Source of the DNA: an uncultured Psychromonas sp.
GTDB lineage: Bacteria > Pseudomonadota > Gammaproteobacteria > Enterobacterales > Psychromonadaceae
Length of the DNA: 64,000 nucleotides
Direction of reading: 5' to 3'
NCBI RefSeq assembly: GCF_947489755.1
Contig: NZ_CANLFB010000012.1
Location: 57,427-121,426 of the forward strand
Each line of letters opens with the position of its first letter. Position 1 is the first letter of the stretch. Made by a program: the position numbers and the translations under genes. Positions 28,454 to 38,473 of the stretch are shown here, in pieces. The notes beneath the pieces were generated by a model. The model was not told where the DNA came from. It did not search any database and worked only from the letters and a program-made list of their open reading frames with translations.

Positions 28454-28867
28454 AATTTACCTCAACCAATTACACTAATTGACAAATATTATAAAACTAA
28501 ATTATGACAGTTTATGCATAATTTAAGATCATAATTATCATCTATAAAATTAAAACTTTATTATTTTAACGCAAGTTAAATGCAGCTTTCTATAAGAAAG
28601 ATAGACACTAAATGACTAAACCGCATGTTCGTTTCATTAAAATAGCTATTATTTAATCACTGGTTTTTCATGTAAACAACCTATGACGCCTCGTTTAACA
28701 AGCATACAATAAGAGCCCGCTGTAGAATAACAATATTATTCATATTCTTGTTAAAAAGCTATTTCTTTGCTGTTTTATTAATTTGGATCAGTTATCTTTT
28801 TTTATATTGTCACAAATTTGCAATAAATAAGCATTAAGGTAACTGAAAATTAAAAAAGGAGAAGAAG
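28454..28867. promoter_or_regulatory. Gene-free 414-bp region between pfkA and a short reading frame
   Basis: This AT-rich segment must hold the divergent promoters of pfkA and of the 41-codon reading frame. Near the right end ttgtca (about 28806) precedes a short A/T box, a plausible promoter for the small frame. A weak 13-of-19 Fur-box match at about 28526 is too degenerate to call. No tRNA or other RNA gene was recognised. Confidence 0.4.
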
Positions 28868-28993
28868 ATGAAAAACAAAAAGAAAACATTAAGAAATAAA
28901 CATGTTTGGTTTTCAGTATGGAATCCAAAATCGAGCCAACTTAGTCCAAAATGTGATGCGGAATACCGTCCTATTCGTCAATCAACGCGTTAA
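28868..28993 (+). CDS. Short 41-aa conserved-looking reading frame
   Basis: ATG at 28868 is preceded by an unusually strong ribosome site, aaaaaaggagaagaag. The 41-codon frame encodes MKNKKKTLRNKHVWFSVWNP then KSSQLSPKCDAEYRPIRQ and ends STR. The N-terminal lysine-rich stretch followed by Trp-rich VWFSVWNP suggests a small basic, possibly nucleic-acid- or membrane-associated peptide. There is no signal peptide. I do not recognise it; the strong ribosome site is the main argument that it is real. Confidence 0.55.
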   Translation: MKNKKKTLRNKHVWFSVWNPKSSQLSPKCDAEYRPIRQSTR

Positions 28994-29050
28994 AAAAAAC
29001 ATATTCACGTTTCATTAAAACTGTATTGTTCAATTCCCATTAAATTAAAA

Positions 29051-29080
29051 AACAAAAAAAGCAGGCGATTAACCTGCTTT
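29051..29080 (-). terminator. Terminator downstream of the SulP transporter gene
   Basis: Stem aaagcagg (29058-29065) with cctgcttt (29073-29080) has a 7-base loop. The minus strand then has seven T. It is 77 bp past the SulP stop and could also end the 41-codon transcript from the other side, less strongly. Confidence 0.8.
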
Positions 29081-29156
29081 AAATATCTTTGAAATTTATT
29101 GTTAACTTATCTTTTTGAGCAACGATAACCCCGACCAACAAGTTTAATAAATGACA

Positions 29157-30719
29157 TTAACCTAATTTGTCTGATGCGACTGCATATGATGGATCTTCAA
29201 TCACATTCATTTCAACCAACACACCTGCCTTATGTAATAACTTACGGCAATCTTTACTTAAATGACGAATATGTAATTTTTTACCTTCTTTTACATAACG
29301 TTCATTCAATACGCTAATCGCTTCAATCGCAGAATGGTCAGCGACTCGTGACTCAGCAAAATCAACAACAACATGTCGAGGGTCATTCTTAACATCAAAC
29401 AACTCTAAGAAGTTACTCACTGAACCAAAGAATAATGGACCATTGATACTATAAGATTTTTCAGTTTCATCTTTATTTTTATCTATTTTTGCGTGGATAT
29501 GACGAGCGTGTTCCCATGCGAAGACTAAAGCAGAAACAATCACACCAACAAATACAGCGATAGCAAGGTCAGTGACGACAGTAACGGCACTTACTAAGAC
29601 AATAACAAAGGCATCTTTAACAGGTACGTTGCGCATCATTTTAAATGAAGCCCATTCGAAAGTACCTAATACGACAATAAACATAACACCAACTAATGCA
29701 GCAAGCGGCACCATTTCGATTAAACCAGAAGCAAATAAGATAAAGGCCAGTAATGCGAGTGCAGCAGTAATACCCGATAAACGACCACGGCCACCTGAAT
29801 TAATATTGATCATCGATTGACCAATCATTGCACAACCGCCCATTCCACCAAATACACCGTTAATCATGTTAGAGGCACCTTGCGCAACACATTCTTTATT
29901 AGGGCGACCACGTGTTCCGGTCATTTCATCAACAACCGTTAATGTTAGTAGTGATTCGATTAAACCAACTGCTGCTAGAATTAACGAGTAAGGTAAAATG
30001 ATCTGTAATGTTTCGAATGTGAAAGGGACAACAGGCAATGCAAAAGTAGGTAACGTCCCTGCAATCGTTGCGTTTTCATCGCCAGTCATACTTTGTAGAA
30101 AATCTAATACCGTACGTGTATCTAACGCAGGAACAAAATACACTAACAAAGTCACGACTAAAATAGCCACTAAGGTAGAAGGAACAGCATTAGTTAATTT
30201 TGGAAGAAAGTGAATAATCGCCATGGTTAATGCAATTAACCCTAGCATGATGTACATAGCCTCACCCTGTAACCAACTTAAATTGCCAGCTGCATCTTTA
30301 ACTTTAAACTGACCAAGTTGTGCCAAGAAGATCACAATCGCTAAACCGTTCACGAACCCTATCATGACTGAGTGCGGTACCATTCGGATAAATTTACCGA
30401 GATGAAATGCACCAAACAACACTTGCAATAAACCGGTTAACAGTACAGCCGCAAAAAGGTATTGAACGCCATGTTCACTCACTAATGCAACCATCACCAC
30501 CGCCATCGCGCCCGTTGCACCCGAGATCATACCAGGACGACCACCGAATATAGCAGTAACTAAACCCACCATAAATGCAGCGTATAAACCAATCATTGGT
30601 TCTACACCTGCAACGAAGGCAAAAGCCACCGCTTCAGGAACCAGTGCAAGTGCAACAGTTAAGCCTGAAAGCACATCATTTTTAACACTGCTTTTATTAA
30701 TTTGGGGGAATTCGAACAC
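29157..30719 (-). CDS. SulP-family anion transporter with STAS domain
   Basis: A 520-residue membrane transporter of the SLC26/SulP family. It starts SVKNDVLSGLTVALALVPEA with about 10-12 membrane helices, ISGATGAMAVVMVAL, and GFVNGLAIVIFLAQLGQFKV; the C-terminal STAS domain begins near residue 420 (GPLFFGSVSNFLELF) and includes VVDFAESRVADHSAIEAISV. Members transport sulfate, bicarbonate or other anions. The overall sequence is closest by eye to BicA-type bicarbonate or sulfate carriers, but the substrate cannot be read. It is a single gene. Confidence 0.88.
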   Translation of the reverse strand: MFEFPQINKSSVKNDVLSGLTVALALVPEAVAFAFVAGVEPMIGLYAAFMVGLVTAIFGGRPGMISGATGAMAVVMVALVSEHGVQYLFAAVLLTGLLQVLFGAFHLGKFIRMVPHSVMIGFVNGLAIVIFLAQLGQFKVKDAAGNLSWLQGEAMYIMLGLIALTMAIIHFLPKLTNAVPSTLVAILVVTLLVYFVPALDTRTVLDFLQSMTGDENATIAGTLPTFALPVVPFTFETLQIILPYSLILAAVGLIESLLTLTVVDEMTGTRGRPNKECVAQGASNMINGVFGGMGGCAMIGQSMININSGGRGRLSGITAALALLAFILFASGLIEMVPLAALVGVMFIVVLGTFEWASFKMMRNVPVKDAFVIVLVSAVTVVTDLAIAVFVGVIVSALVFAWEHARHIHAKIDKNKDETEKSYSINGPLFFGSVSNFLELFDVKNDPRHVVVDFAESRVADHSAIEAISVLNERYVKEGKKLHIRHLSKDCRKLLHKAGVLVEMNVIEDPSYAVASDKLG

Positions 30720-30870
30720 TGCTGTAGTTCCTTTTTAAGACGTAAAATATAGGGCGCGCATTATATCGTCCATTCAGGCTAACAGCAAAAAAAACACGTT
30801 TTTAAATATAAATACGTGTTTATGTTTCATAAGTCTCTGTTGTGAGTGTAGCGACAAGCAAAAACATTAC

Positions 30871-32616
30871 TTATGCAACGGCTTCTCTGTCCGCTTCACT
30901 TTGACAATGAATATCAATATATCGACGTTGTTTTTTTTCTTTTAAGTAACTTAAATCGACCACGACTAAACCATCAATACAATAATTAAAATCCGGATCA
31001 ATATTAAAATCTACAAACTGCACACCACCTTCATAACATAACTCTGTATATTGTTTATAAAGTGTCGGTACACTGACTCCCATATTATTCATCATGGTTT
31101 TCAATTTCATAAAGTCTTTTGCGTAATTATCACCGCCAAAATAAGTAAGCAATTCATGATCTAACTCTTCTGATAATGAATAAGCATTTTTCGCCGTCGC
31201 TAAATGCCCCTGAGCAGGAAAATACAATTGATAAAAATACACTAAAAATGCATGTGCTTTTTTCGGTAAAGAAGCACTTAATGAAACAGGACCAAATAAA
31301 TAACGAATGTCGGGGTTCATCGCTAAATAAGCTCCAATACCCTGCCATAAATAATCTAAACTACGTTTTCCCCAGTAACGGGGTTGTACAAAGCTTCGTC
31401 CCAACTCAATACCTTGCTCAAAGTAAGGTTGCATCTCAGGTTGGTAATTAAAGAGTTGAGCACTGTAGAGCGCATTAACGCCTTGTGCTGATATTAAATG
31501 CGAAGTTGTTGTAAAACGATATGCACCAACTAATTCTAATTGTTCTTTATCCCATAGAATAATGTGCATGTAATCAAAATCGAATTTATCTAAATCACGT
31601 TTTTCACCTGTGCCCTCACCTACCGCTCTAAAAGTGACTTCTCTGCAACGGCCTAACTCTTTTAGAATAACCCCGTGTTCAGGTTTTTCTAATAAATAGA
31701 TACACTTACCATCGGACGTATTACCCAATAACTGACACTGCTCGATAGCTTGTTTTAATTCAACTCTGGCGACGGGATGAGCAATGACAGTTTCAGTTTT
31801 AAAGTAACTCTGCTGCCCTTTAGCAACGCGATACACTTCTTTTTGTAACAGGTTAACTTTGACCTTAGTCGACAGCTTATTTTGGCCATAACTACTGAAA
31901 GGAATTAATTTTCCAATACTGACTTGAATACTTTGTTGATTATGTTTAAACATCTCTTTCACTAATAACAAACCAGCTAACGGTTTGTAAAAAAATGAAG
32001 AAGCATAAAAGGTCCAAGAGTTTCTGGCTTTAATATGAATCGGCAATATTGGCGCTTTGGCTCTCGATGCTATTTTCAAAAAACCTTTTTGCCAGGTGCA
32101 ATCTTTAATGCCTTTTGCAGTAAAGCGCGATACTTCACCAGCAGGAAAAATAATAATGGCACCGTCTGCTGATAAAAACTCATGAATACTAAGTAAATCT
32201 TGCCTAGCGGTATTACCAGACATGTTATTAACGGGTAATAACACATTATGTAGTGGCTTTATTTCCATCAATAATTCGTTAGCCACAACCTTTACATCAC
32301 TTCTTAATTTTTTAACTAAATGTAATAAGGCCAACCCATCTAAAGTACCAATGGGATGATTTGCCACAATGACAACTCGCCCTGTGACAGGGATTCGTTC
32401 AATTTGTTTGTCTACGGTGGCGAAACTAAAATTAAAATAATCGAGGGTTTTCTCGATTAAATCAAACCCTTTCAAATTAGGATAACGCTCAGCAAATTGT
32501 ACAAACTCTGTTTCATGTAAGAGGTTTTTACACAACGAATTTAACACTTTATGTTGCAATGAATTTTCGACTAGTTGAGGAAAATATTTTTTAAATATCT
32601 GCTGACTTGAGATCAT
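30871..32616 (-). CDS. Two-domain acyltransferase, OlsF-like (possible ornithine lipid synthase)
   Basis: A 581-residue protein with an N-terminal PlsC-type O-acyltransferase. The motif NHPIGTLDG holds His 87 and Asp 93, followed by FPAGEVSR; it resembles hemolysin/OlsA-type lyso-ornithine-lipid acyltransferases. The C-terminal half (about 290-560) resembles OlsB-type acyl-ACP N-acyltransferases or GNAT proteins: LGRCREVTFRAVGEGTGEKR, DLDKFDFDYMHIILWD and ELGRSFVQPRYWGKRSLDYL. This domain order matches OlsF, which makes phosphorus-free ornithine lipids in one polypeptide. The exact lipid product is inference. It stands alone and would act at the inner membrane's cytoplasmic face. Confidence 0.72.
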   Translation of the reverse strand: MISSQQIFKKYFPQLVENSLQHKVLNSLCKNLLHETEFVQFAERYPNLKGFDLIEKTLDYFNFSFATVDKQIERIPVTGRVVIVANHPIGTLDGLALLHLVKKLRSDVKVVANELLMEIKPLHNVLLPVNNMSGNTARQDLLSIHEFLSADGAIIIFPAGEVSRFTAKGIKDCTWQKGFLKIASRAKAPILPIHIKARNSWTFYASSFFYKPLAGLLLVKEMFKHNQQSIQVSIGKLIPFSSYGQNKLSTKVKVNLLQKEVYRVAKGQQSYFKTETVIAHPVARVELKQAIEQCQLLGNTSDGKCIYLLEKPEHGVILKELGRCREVTFRAVGEGTGEKRDLDKFDFDYMHIILWDKEQLELVGAYRFTTTSHLISAQGVNALYSAQLFNYQPEMQPYFEQGIELGRSFVQPRYWGKRSLDYLWQGIGAYLAMNPDIRYLFGPVSLSASLPKKAHAFLVYFYQLYFPAQGHLATAKNAYSLSEELDHELLTYFGGDNYAKDFMKLKTMMNNMGVSVPTLYKQYTELCYEGGVQFVDFNIDPDFNYCIDGLVVVDLSYLKEKKQRRYIDIHCQSEADREAVA

Positions 32617-32834
32617 TTTATTATCATCCTTTTATTCTGTTTAAAATAGAATAAGAACAATCGATGACAGTCAGGTTACAAAAATAAGACGTATTAATGA
32701 CGCGGCTAAACAATCAAAAAGCATATGACTCTGGATAAGGCACTAATGATAAAGAGGTAATGTTCAATTAATACACTTAACAAATTGAAATTAATGCAGT
32801 AAATGAAAATAGCAAAAAAATTGAGGAGGTTAAT

Positions 32835-32870
32835 TTAAAACCCTTACATAGATTTTTATAAGGGTTTTAA
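32835..32870. terminator. Probable terminator behind the spermidine-synthase-like gene
   Basis: Perfect 12-bp arms ttaaaaccctta (32835-32846) and taagggttttaa (32859-32870) surround a 12-base loop. The stem itself provides the A/T tract on each strand, so it could act in both directions. It lies 22 bp past the stop of the gene on the right. Confidence 0.7.
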
Positions 32871-32891
32871 ATTATTTAAGAATATATCATA

Positions 32892-34601
32892 TTAGTTAGA
32901 AAATTCAGTTTCCACTTCCCATGCTTTTTGATGATATTGATACAGAGCATTAGTCCCCAAAAAGTTAACCTTGATTTTATCTTTATCTGCATAGAAATTT
33001 TTATTAAATTCAAATGCGCCAGTTAATAAAGGTAATGTTAACCATTTAGTCGGTACATCAACCTGCTTAAATTGCGATAAACGTTGTGATGGTTTTTGAC
33101 CACTTTTACTGGCGATAGTCCAACCCCATTCACCAAAAGAAGGCACATTTTGGTGATACTGCTCAGCATTAAATCCAGCTTCGTGCAATGTTTTGCCAAT
33201 CGAAATAAACGCTGATTGTGCATGAAATGGTGAAGTGGACTGCACGACAATCACACCGTCTCCACTTAATAAATGCTTCAAGCGATAATAAAAATTAACA
33301 CTGTACACTTTATTCAAATCTGGGTGACTAGGATCAGGTAAATCCACGATAATGGTATCAAAGCTTTGTTTTTTTGCTAACAATCGGTCAATAGCAATAA
33401 AAGCATCATCATTAATAACCTTCACGCCGGGTTGGTTAAAACTATTCTGCGTTAAACGTTCAATTTTATCACTAAGGTGAGGTGGTAAAAATTGCTTTGG
33501 ACTTTTAAATAGTGCCGTCAAATTAGGGTCTAAATCAACCAAGGTAACATGTGATGGATTCCATTTTTGTACTTCTCTCAATGCTAAACCATCACCACCA
33601 CCAATAATTAAAATATTATCGTGACGAGCAGAAGCTTGCATTGCGGGATGCACTAAAAACTCATGATAAATATGTTCATCTAAACTAGAAAACTGTAAAC
33701 GCCCATTGATATAAAAGTTATAGATAGGCTCATAACCGCCACCTAACAATCGCTCTGTAAAAACTAGGTTTTGATAAGGTGTTTGGGTTTGATAAACCAC
33801 TTTATCTAGATACAACATGTTCTGCATCTGTTTTTGCCAATGCCCACCTGATACAAAAATTAATACAATGAAGACCGCTAGTATTAAGTGACCGATGATC
33901 AACTTCACTTTATGACGTAAATAGCGTTTAAAACGAACGAGAAAGATAAACCCTGCAATCAAGTTAAGTGAAGCGGTTAATGCAGCTGCTTGGCTAATCT
34001 CAATATTGAGCATAAACAACACCCATATAGCCGCACCAACACCAGCCCCTATATAGTCGGCACCATAAATAGTCCCTGCATTATGTGCTAGATGATGGCC
34101 ATATATGGTTTCACGAATACGTGCAATTAATGGAATTTCCATACCAATTAAAAAGCCTAATATAAAGGCAAATAAGTAAGGTAAATTGATACTAAACCAA
34201 CTCAAACTAGCTAAAAAATCACCTTTTAATAAAACGTCATTAGGAATTTGGTAAGTATCAGCAATGATTTGCGGTAATGTCTGGCTAAAGCCAATCACTG
34301 ATGCAATAAATAAGGTTGCACTACAACCGATTAATGCAACCGTTAACTCTAGAATCACAAAACCTTGAAAAGCATCTTTAATTTTTTTAGCGGCAAACGC
34401 CCCTAACCCCATCGACACAATCATAATGCCAATAATGGCATAAATAACCGTTTCGACACTGCCTAAAATACGTGCTGAATAATGAGAGAGAAGATACTCA
34501 TAAATTAAACCACAGCAAGCTAATGTCGCCATGATTAAAATGAGTAACGCATCATCAATCACTAGTTTGATTTTTTTACTATTAAGTGAGTTTGATTGCA
34601 T
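32892..34601 (-). CDS. Membrane-anchored spermidine-synthase-like protein
   Basis: A 569-residue protein whose first half (about 1-240) is six to seven predicted membrane helices, such as ALLILIMATLACCGLIYEYL and FAFILGFLIGMEIPLIARIR. The second half is a SpeE-like Rossmann domain: YEPIYNFYINGRLQFSSLDE, NILIIGGGDGLALREVQKWN, HVTLVDLDPNL and VIVDLPDPSHPDLNKVYS with the catalytic-type DLPDPS. Family members in other bacteria make polyamines or related aminopropyl compounds, but membrane forms are poorly characterised. It is the last gene of a three-gene set (lipoprotein, DUF350, this one) behind kdsB. I keep the product name general. Confidence 0.72.
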   Translation of the reverse strand: MQSNSLNSKKIKLVIDDALLILIMATLACCGLIYEYLLSHYSARILGSVETVIYAIIGIMIVSMGLGAFAAKKIKDAFQGFVILELTVALIGCSATLFIASVIGFSQTLPQIIADTYQIPNDVLLKGDFLASLSWFSINLPYLFAFILGFLIGMEIPLIARIRETIYGHHLAHNAGTIYGADYIGAGVGAAIWVLFMLNIEISQAAALTASLNLIAGFIFLVRFKRYLRHKVKLIIGHLILAVFIVLIFVSGGHWQKQMQNMLYLDKVVYQTQTPYQNLVFTERLLGGGYEPIYNFYINGRLQFSSLDEHIYHEFLVHPAMQASARHDNILIIGGGDGLALREVQKWNPSHVTLVDLDPNLTALFKSPKQFLPPHLSDKIERLTQNSFNQPGVKVINDDAFIAIDRLLAKKQSFDTIIVDLPDPSHPDLNKVYSVNFYYRLKHLLSGDGVIVVQSTSPFHAQSAFISIGKTLHEAGFNAEQYHQNVPSFGEWGWTIASKSGQKPSQRLSQFKQVDVPTKWLTLPLLTGAFEFNKNFYADKDKIKVNFLGTNALYQYHQKAWEVETEFSN

Positions 34602-34675
34602 AGCTTGTTATTCGCTTATAAAAAAAGCCATCTAATAGATGGCTTAATAGGTTCAGATAAAATGCGTGTTGTAAA

Positions 34676-35575
34676 TTAAGACATTAAGCCCATCAATAAC
34701 AATGCAATTGAGAATGATACTGCTAACTCTATTGTCGCGATACCAACGTTCTGTTGATCTTCCACTTCTTCACGACGATTAATGCCCCATAAAACAAGAA
34801 ACTTAGCAATCGCAGTGAGTACCGTTAACAACGCCATTAATATGATGCTAATAACAACCCATTGAGCAATACCAAGCCATAATGCATTGGCATCAAAAAT
34901 GATAAAGTAACTTGCTGCTGTTACTGACATTGCAGTAGAGATTAAGTAACCGCTGTAACGTAACGATAATGCAATATGGTCATTAACCAATGCAGTTTGG
35001 AAAGAAATGCCATTATTTTTTGCATATTTCCATTCAAAAAGACGAGTAATGATGACAAGCATAACCTGTGAAACAATCCATGCAGCAATCAACGCAGTAA
35101 AGGTATCTATTGTTAATCCGTCAACCCACATAATGGCAGCACGTACAACAATCGCTGTCGCAATCACAGAAGCGGCATCCACCAATGCAACGGCAATGTT
35201 ACGGTCTAAAATTAACTCTTGTTTATTAAAATCAGGTAACGCAAATTTATCATGAATATAACGTCCTGCTTTGATTAAAATTAAACCCGCTAGACCGTAG
35301 CTGAGCATACCAATAAACTCTATTTGGTATGAACCCGCTAGTTCACCGGTAATCGCTCCACTTAACGCGATACCCATAGCCGCGACACCACCAGCCATGC
35401 TGATACCGTAAGCAAAGTTATCTTTTTTGGCTAATTCATCTGCGGTATCAACCTTGCCTAGCATGCCCATGGCATAACGGATACAACCTAATAATAAGAT
35501 GGCAACGGCCATATCAATTGCTAAATAACCTATCAGCGATCCACTGAGATCTAACGTTGTGATTAATTCATTCAT
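34676..35575 (-). CDS. DUF350 family membrane protein
   Basis: A 299-residue protein with two copies of a DUF350-like four-helix membrane unit (about 10-140 and 150-295), rich in small hydrophobic residues: DMAVAILLLGCIRYAMGMLG, VAAMGIALSGAITGEL and IVVRAAIMWVDGL. DUF350 proteins have unknown function and often sit next to spermidine-synthase-like genes in other genomes, as here. The neighbouring lipoprotein gene ends about 10 bp before it starts, so coexpression is likely. Confidence 0.8.
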   Translation of the reverse strand: MNELITTLDLSGSLIGYLAIDMAVAILLLGCIRYAMGMLGKVDTADELAKKDNFAYGISMAGGVAAMGIALSGAITGELAGSYQIEFIGMLSYGLAGLILIKAGRYIHDKFALPDFNKQELILDRNIAVALVDAASVIATAIVVRAAIMWVDGLTIDTFTALIAAWIVSQVMLVIITRLFEWKYAKNNGISFQTALVNDHIALSLRYSGYLISTAMSVTAASYFIIFDANALWLGIAQWVVISIILMALLTVLTAIAKFLVLWGINRREEVEDQQNVGIATIELAVSFSIALLLMGLMS

Positions 35576-35584
35576 ATTACTATC

Positions 35585-36520
35585 CTATTTACCGCGTCTA
35601 ACGCCACGTGAAGTGGTCGATGTGCTATTTCTGAAACTACTCGATGATGATTTTTGCTTAGAGTAACTTGATTTCCCTGAAAAACTTGGTGCACGTTGTG
35701 CTTGTTTACTGGCAGTAGACATGCTGCTGGCACCGGTTTTAGATTTGGCATAAGGACTATTAAAACCGCCTTTATTACCAAATTTTTTCTTGGTGCGTTG
35801 CGCTAAATCATCTTGTGATTTTTTTTGCTGCGGTGAGGTATAACGATTACGACCCACATCATTATAGTAGCTATAATCTCGACGAGAAGACCAACGATCG
35901 TAACCTATTTGACGAGGTGAAATAGCAGAGAACAACGTATAAGCGGCATACCATTGCCAAAACGAACCACCACTACTATTTGATTGCCATTGACCGTAAC
36001 CAGGGTTACCGACTAACTGACTACCGGCACCATTACTTTCAGCCCCATTTGCTTGTAAGCTTTGTGCTTGGCTAATCGCATTAACACGAGCTAATTTGCC
36101 ACCGGACATATCAGCAATAACATTAATAGGATCTGACAATGCATCGCTATATAGGTTTGGGTCAGATGCTTCAACTAAGGTTTCACTTTCGTATAGTTGT
36201 GCTTCAATATCACCTAGTACATCAGGTCTTGATTTTAACGTCGATAAACGATCAGTTAATGAACGAAACATAGGCCCATTTCGAGTCGCATCTTTAGACA
36301 ATTCTTTTAATAATGGACTAAGGTCAGGTTTTTCTTTAGCTAATAACGTTGCGTATTGCTGCAAGATAATCGCATTACGAATACGATCGGTATCTAAGTT
36401 ATTACCTAAGTTCTCAATTAAATAATCGGCTGTTTTAATATTTGCTTGCAGTCGATCTGCACGGTCATCGCCACAGGCAACGAGCAACAAACTAAAACAA
36501 CAGATAAGAAAAATGCGCAT
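35585..36520 (-). CDS. Lipoprotein of unknown function with a Ser/Arg-rich tail
   Basis: A 311-residue protein with signal peptide and lipobox (MRIFLICCFSLLLVACGDD), so it is probably anchored in a membrane from the periplasm. Residues 20-150 are helical and acidic. From about 150 the sequence turns low-complexity, with QSNSSGGSFWQWYAAYTLFS and Tyr/Trp-rich segments. The last 60 residues are Ser/Lys/Arg-rich (SSYSKQKSSSSSFRN). Such tails appear in proteins next to DUF350 genes elsewhere, but I cannot name it. Its ribosome site, aagga, falls inside the last codons of kdsB, and only 5 bp separates the two genes, suggesting direct operon linkage to the lipid A set. Confidence 0.65.
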   Translation of the reverse strand: MRIFLICCFSLLLVACGDDRADRLQANIKTADYLIENLGNNLDTDRIRNAIILQQYATLLAKEKPDLSPLLKELSKDATRNGPMFRSLTDRLSTLKSRPDVLGDIEAQLYESETLVEASDPNLYSDALSDPINVIADMSGGKLARVNAISQAQSLQANGAESNGAGSQLVGNPGYGQWQSNSSGGSFWQWYAAYTLFSAISPRQIGYDRWSSRRDYSYYNDVGRNRYTSPQQKKSQDDLAQRTKKKFGNKGGFNSPYAKSKTGASSMSTASKQAQRAPSFSGKSSYSKQKSSSSSFRNSTSTTSRGVRRGK

Positions 36521-36525
36521 ATGCT

Positions 36526-37317
36526 TTATGATTCCTTACTGTTAAACATTCTATCGGACAATACATTAATGACTCGTTGTAAGTCATCAGCGGTATCTAC
36601 ACCTGCCGGTGGTAATTCACAGGCAATATCAACATGTATTTTATAACCATGCCACAATACACGTAATTGCTCTAATTTCTCTATCATTTCTAAAGGTGAT
36701 ACAGATAATTGTGCGTATTGTTTTAAAAAGCTAACACGGTATGCATAAATACCAATATGTCGTTGTAAATGTTGCAAATCAACATTTTTTGCTTGTTGAT
36801 TTTTTACAGTGAAATTATCGCGATCCCAAGGGGTGGTAGCACGACTAAAATATAAAGCGAGTTTATTTTTATCCGTAACAACTTTAACCGCATTAATGTT
36901 AAATGCATCTTCTTGGTCTGTGATGGGCGCACTTAACGTCGCTACACTTGCTTGTTCATTGGCAAATAAATTAGTGGCGACTTGCTTTATCACGCTTGGG
37001 GGAATTAAAGGTTCATCGCCCTGCACATTAACGATGATTTCATCATCTGCAAATTGGTAAATAGTACAAACTTCTGCCAATCTGTCTGTGCCTGATTCAT
37101 GATCTTTAGAGGTTAAGCAAACATCGATATTGTCTACTTCCTTTAAAACGTCAACAATACGTTGATCATCAGTAGCGACAATCACTTGTTTAGCACCGCT
37201 TTGTAGTGCTTGTTCTGCAACACGTTCAATCATGGTTTTACCCAAAATATCAGCCAATGGTTTCGCTGGTAATCGCGTTGACTGATATCGTGCTGGAATA
37301 ACAACAATAAATGACAT
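36526..37317 (-). CDS. kdsB: 3-deoxy-manno-octulosonate cytidylyltransferase
   Basis: KdsB activates Kdo with CTP to make CMP-Kdo, the donor for LPS inner-core synthesis. The 263 residues start [20 protein letters not shown], followed by [46 protein letters not shown] and [20 protein letters not shown]. It follows ycaR at 2 bp, as in E. coli's msbA-lpxK-ycaR-kdsB order. Confidence 0.97.
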   Translation of the reverse strand: MSFIVVIPARYQSTRLPAKPLADILGKTMIERVAEQALQSGAKQVIVATDDQRIVDVLKEVDNIDVCLTSKDHESGTDRLAEVCTIYQFADDEIIVNVQGDEPLIPPSVIKQVATNLFANEQASVATLSAPITDQEDAFNINAVKVVTDKNKLALYFSRATTPWDRDNFTVKNQQAKNVDLQHLQRHIGIYAYRVSFLKQYAQLSVSPLEMIEKLEQLRVLWHGYKIHVDIACELPPAGVDTADDLQRVINVLSDRMFNSKES

Positions 37318-37319
37318 AA

Positions 37320-37499
37320 TTATCTCTCGTCCGCGCTCAACTTACGTGCTTCAACTTGCAATAAGGCTGGAATACCATCTCTTACAGGGTAAGCTAGGTG
37401 GTCAAACTTACAGATCAATTCATTATCGGCTTTGTTATAAGCGAGTTTCCCTTTGCATATTGGGCAGGCAATGATATCCAATAATTTAATATCTAACAT
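37320..37499 (-). CDS. ycaR: Trm112-like small protein (YcaR family)
   Basis: A 59-residue protein with the Trm112 zinc-ribbon-like layout: [20 protein letters not shown], then [19 protein letters not shown]. The cysteines at CPIC are present and a later pair is reduced to one Cys (LIC). The start, ATG at 37499, overlaps the lpxK stop by 7 bp, and its stop ends 2 bp before kdsB. In E. coli the same gene lies in the same place. The role is unknown. Confidence 0.93.
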   Translation of the reverse strand: MLDIKLLDIIACPICKGKLAYNKADNELICKFDHLAYPVRDGIPALLQVEARKLSADER

Positions 37500-38473
37500 T
37501 TTAATTCCTTAATCTGTTTTAATTTTTGTAAAAATGGTTGAGTAAATGTATCTGGTAGTTGACCATCAATCGGTAAATACCACCAATTAGCTTGTGCAAA
37601 TCCAGTACACTTTACTGCATCTTTTTCTGTCATTAATAACGGTATCGTTGATTCAAATTGCTTAAAATCTTCCTCTACATAAGCATGGTGATCCGCAAAC
37701 GCGACCTTTTTTTGTAGTATGAAATTTTGTTTTGTAAGTGTATCAAAAAAACGTGGAGGATAACCTATTGCAGCACAGGCATTAATCGGTTGGTCTGATT
37801 GAGCTGCTAATGTGCCAGCAATTCCATCAACTCTTTTACATTCAGATGGCTGTAACAACATGGTAAATTCATCAGCATGAACTTCACCATTGTTAATAAT
37901 ATAATCGACTGCTTTTAAGCGACTAACTGGCTCTCTGAGAGGTCCCATTGGCATGATGTGTTGATTACCATAACGGCGCTTACCATCAACAACCACAATT
38001 TCAATGTCGCGTTGCAAAGCATAATGCTGAAGTCCATCATCGGTAATAATCACATCAACATCACAATGTTCAGCTAAATAAGCAGCGGCATTAGAGCGAA
38101 TGGGATCAACTACGACAGGAATATGTAAACGCTTATGAATTAAAACAGGTTCATCACCCGCTTCCTTGCCAATGGTACCTTGACCCACTAACAATGGATA
38201 CGTCTCTGACTTGCCACCATAACCACGGCTAATCACACCAGGTTTATAACCTTGTTTAATCAGTAGTTCACATAAACTGATCACAAACGGCGTTTTACCA
38301 TTACCGCCTACTGAAATATTGCCAACAATGATCACAGGTAACGGGCTTCGATAACTTTTGAGCCACCCTTTTTGATAGGCATAACAACGGACAGTACTAA
38401 TGCACTGCATTATCAAAGCGAATGGCAATAAAAACCATGCCCACCAACGAGTTGATTGATACCAAAATGGCAT
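37493..38473 (-). CDS. lpxK: Tetraacyldisaccharide 4'-kinase
   Basis: LpxK phosphorylates the lipid A disaccharide precursor at the 4' position, giving lipid IV-A, at the inner membrane. The 326-residue protein carries an N-terminal membrane-proximal helix, the P-loop [18 protein letters not shown] (about 52-69), [18 protein letters not shown] and [14 protein letters not shown]. It begins where msbA ends (sharing the base at 38473) and overlaps ycaR, so it is tightly coupled in the operon. Confidence 0.96.
   Translation of the reverse strand: MPFWYQSTRWWAWFLLPFALIMQCISTVRCYAYQKGWLKSYRSPLPVIIVGNISVGGNGKTPFVISLCELLIKQGYKPGVISRGYGGKSETYPLLVGQGTIGKEAGDEPVLIHKRLHIPVVVDPIRSNAAAYLAEHCDVDVIITDDGLQHYALQRDIEIVVVDGKRRYGNQHIMPMGPLREPVSRLKAVDYIINNGEVHADEFTMLLQPSECKRVDGIAGTLAAQSDQPINACAAIGYPPRFFDTLTKQNFILQKKVAFADHHAYVEEDFKQFESTIPLLMTEKDAVKCTGFAQANWWYLPIDGQLPDTFTQPFLQKLKQIKELKC

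Noticed and set aside
28526..28544. Fur box upstream of pfkA
   Set aside because: Only about 13 of 19 bases match in a very AT-rich region, as expected by chance.
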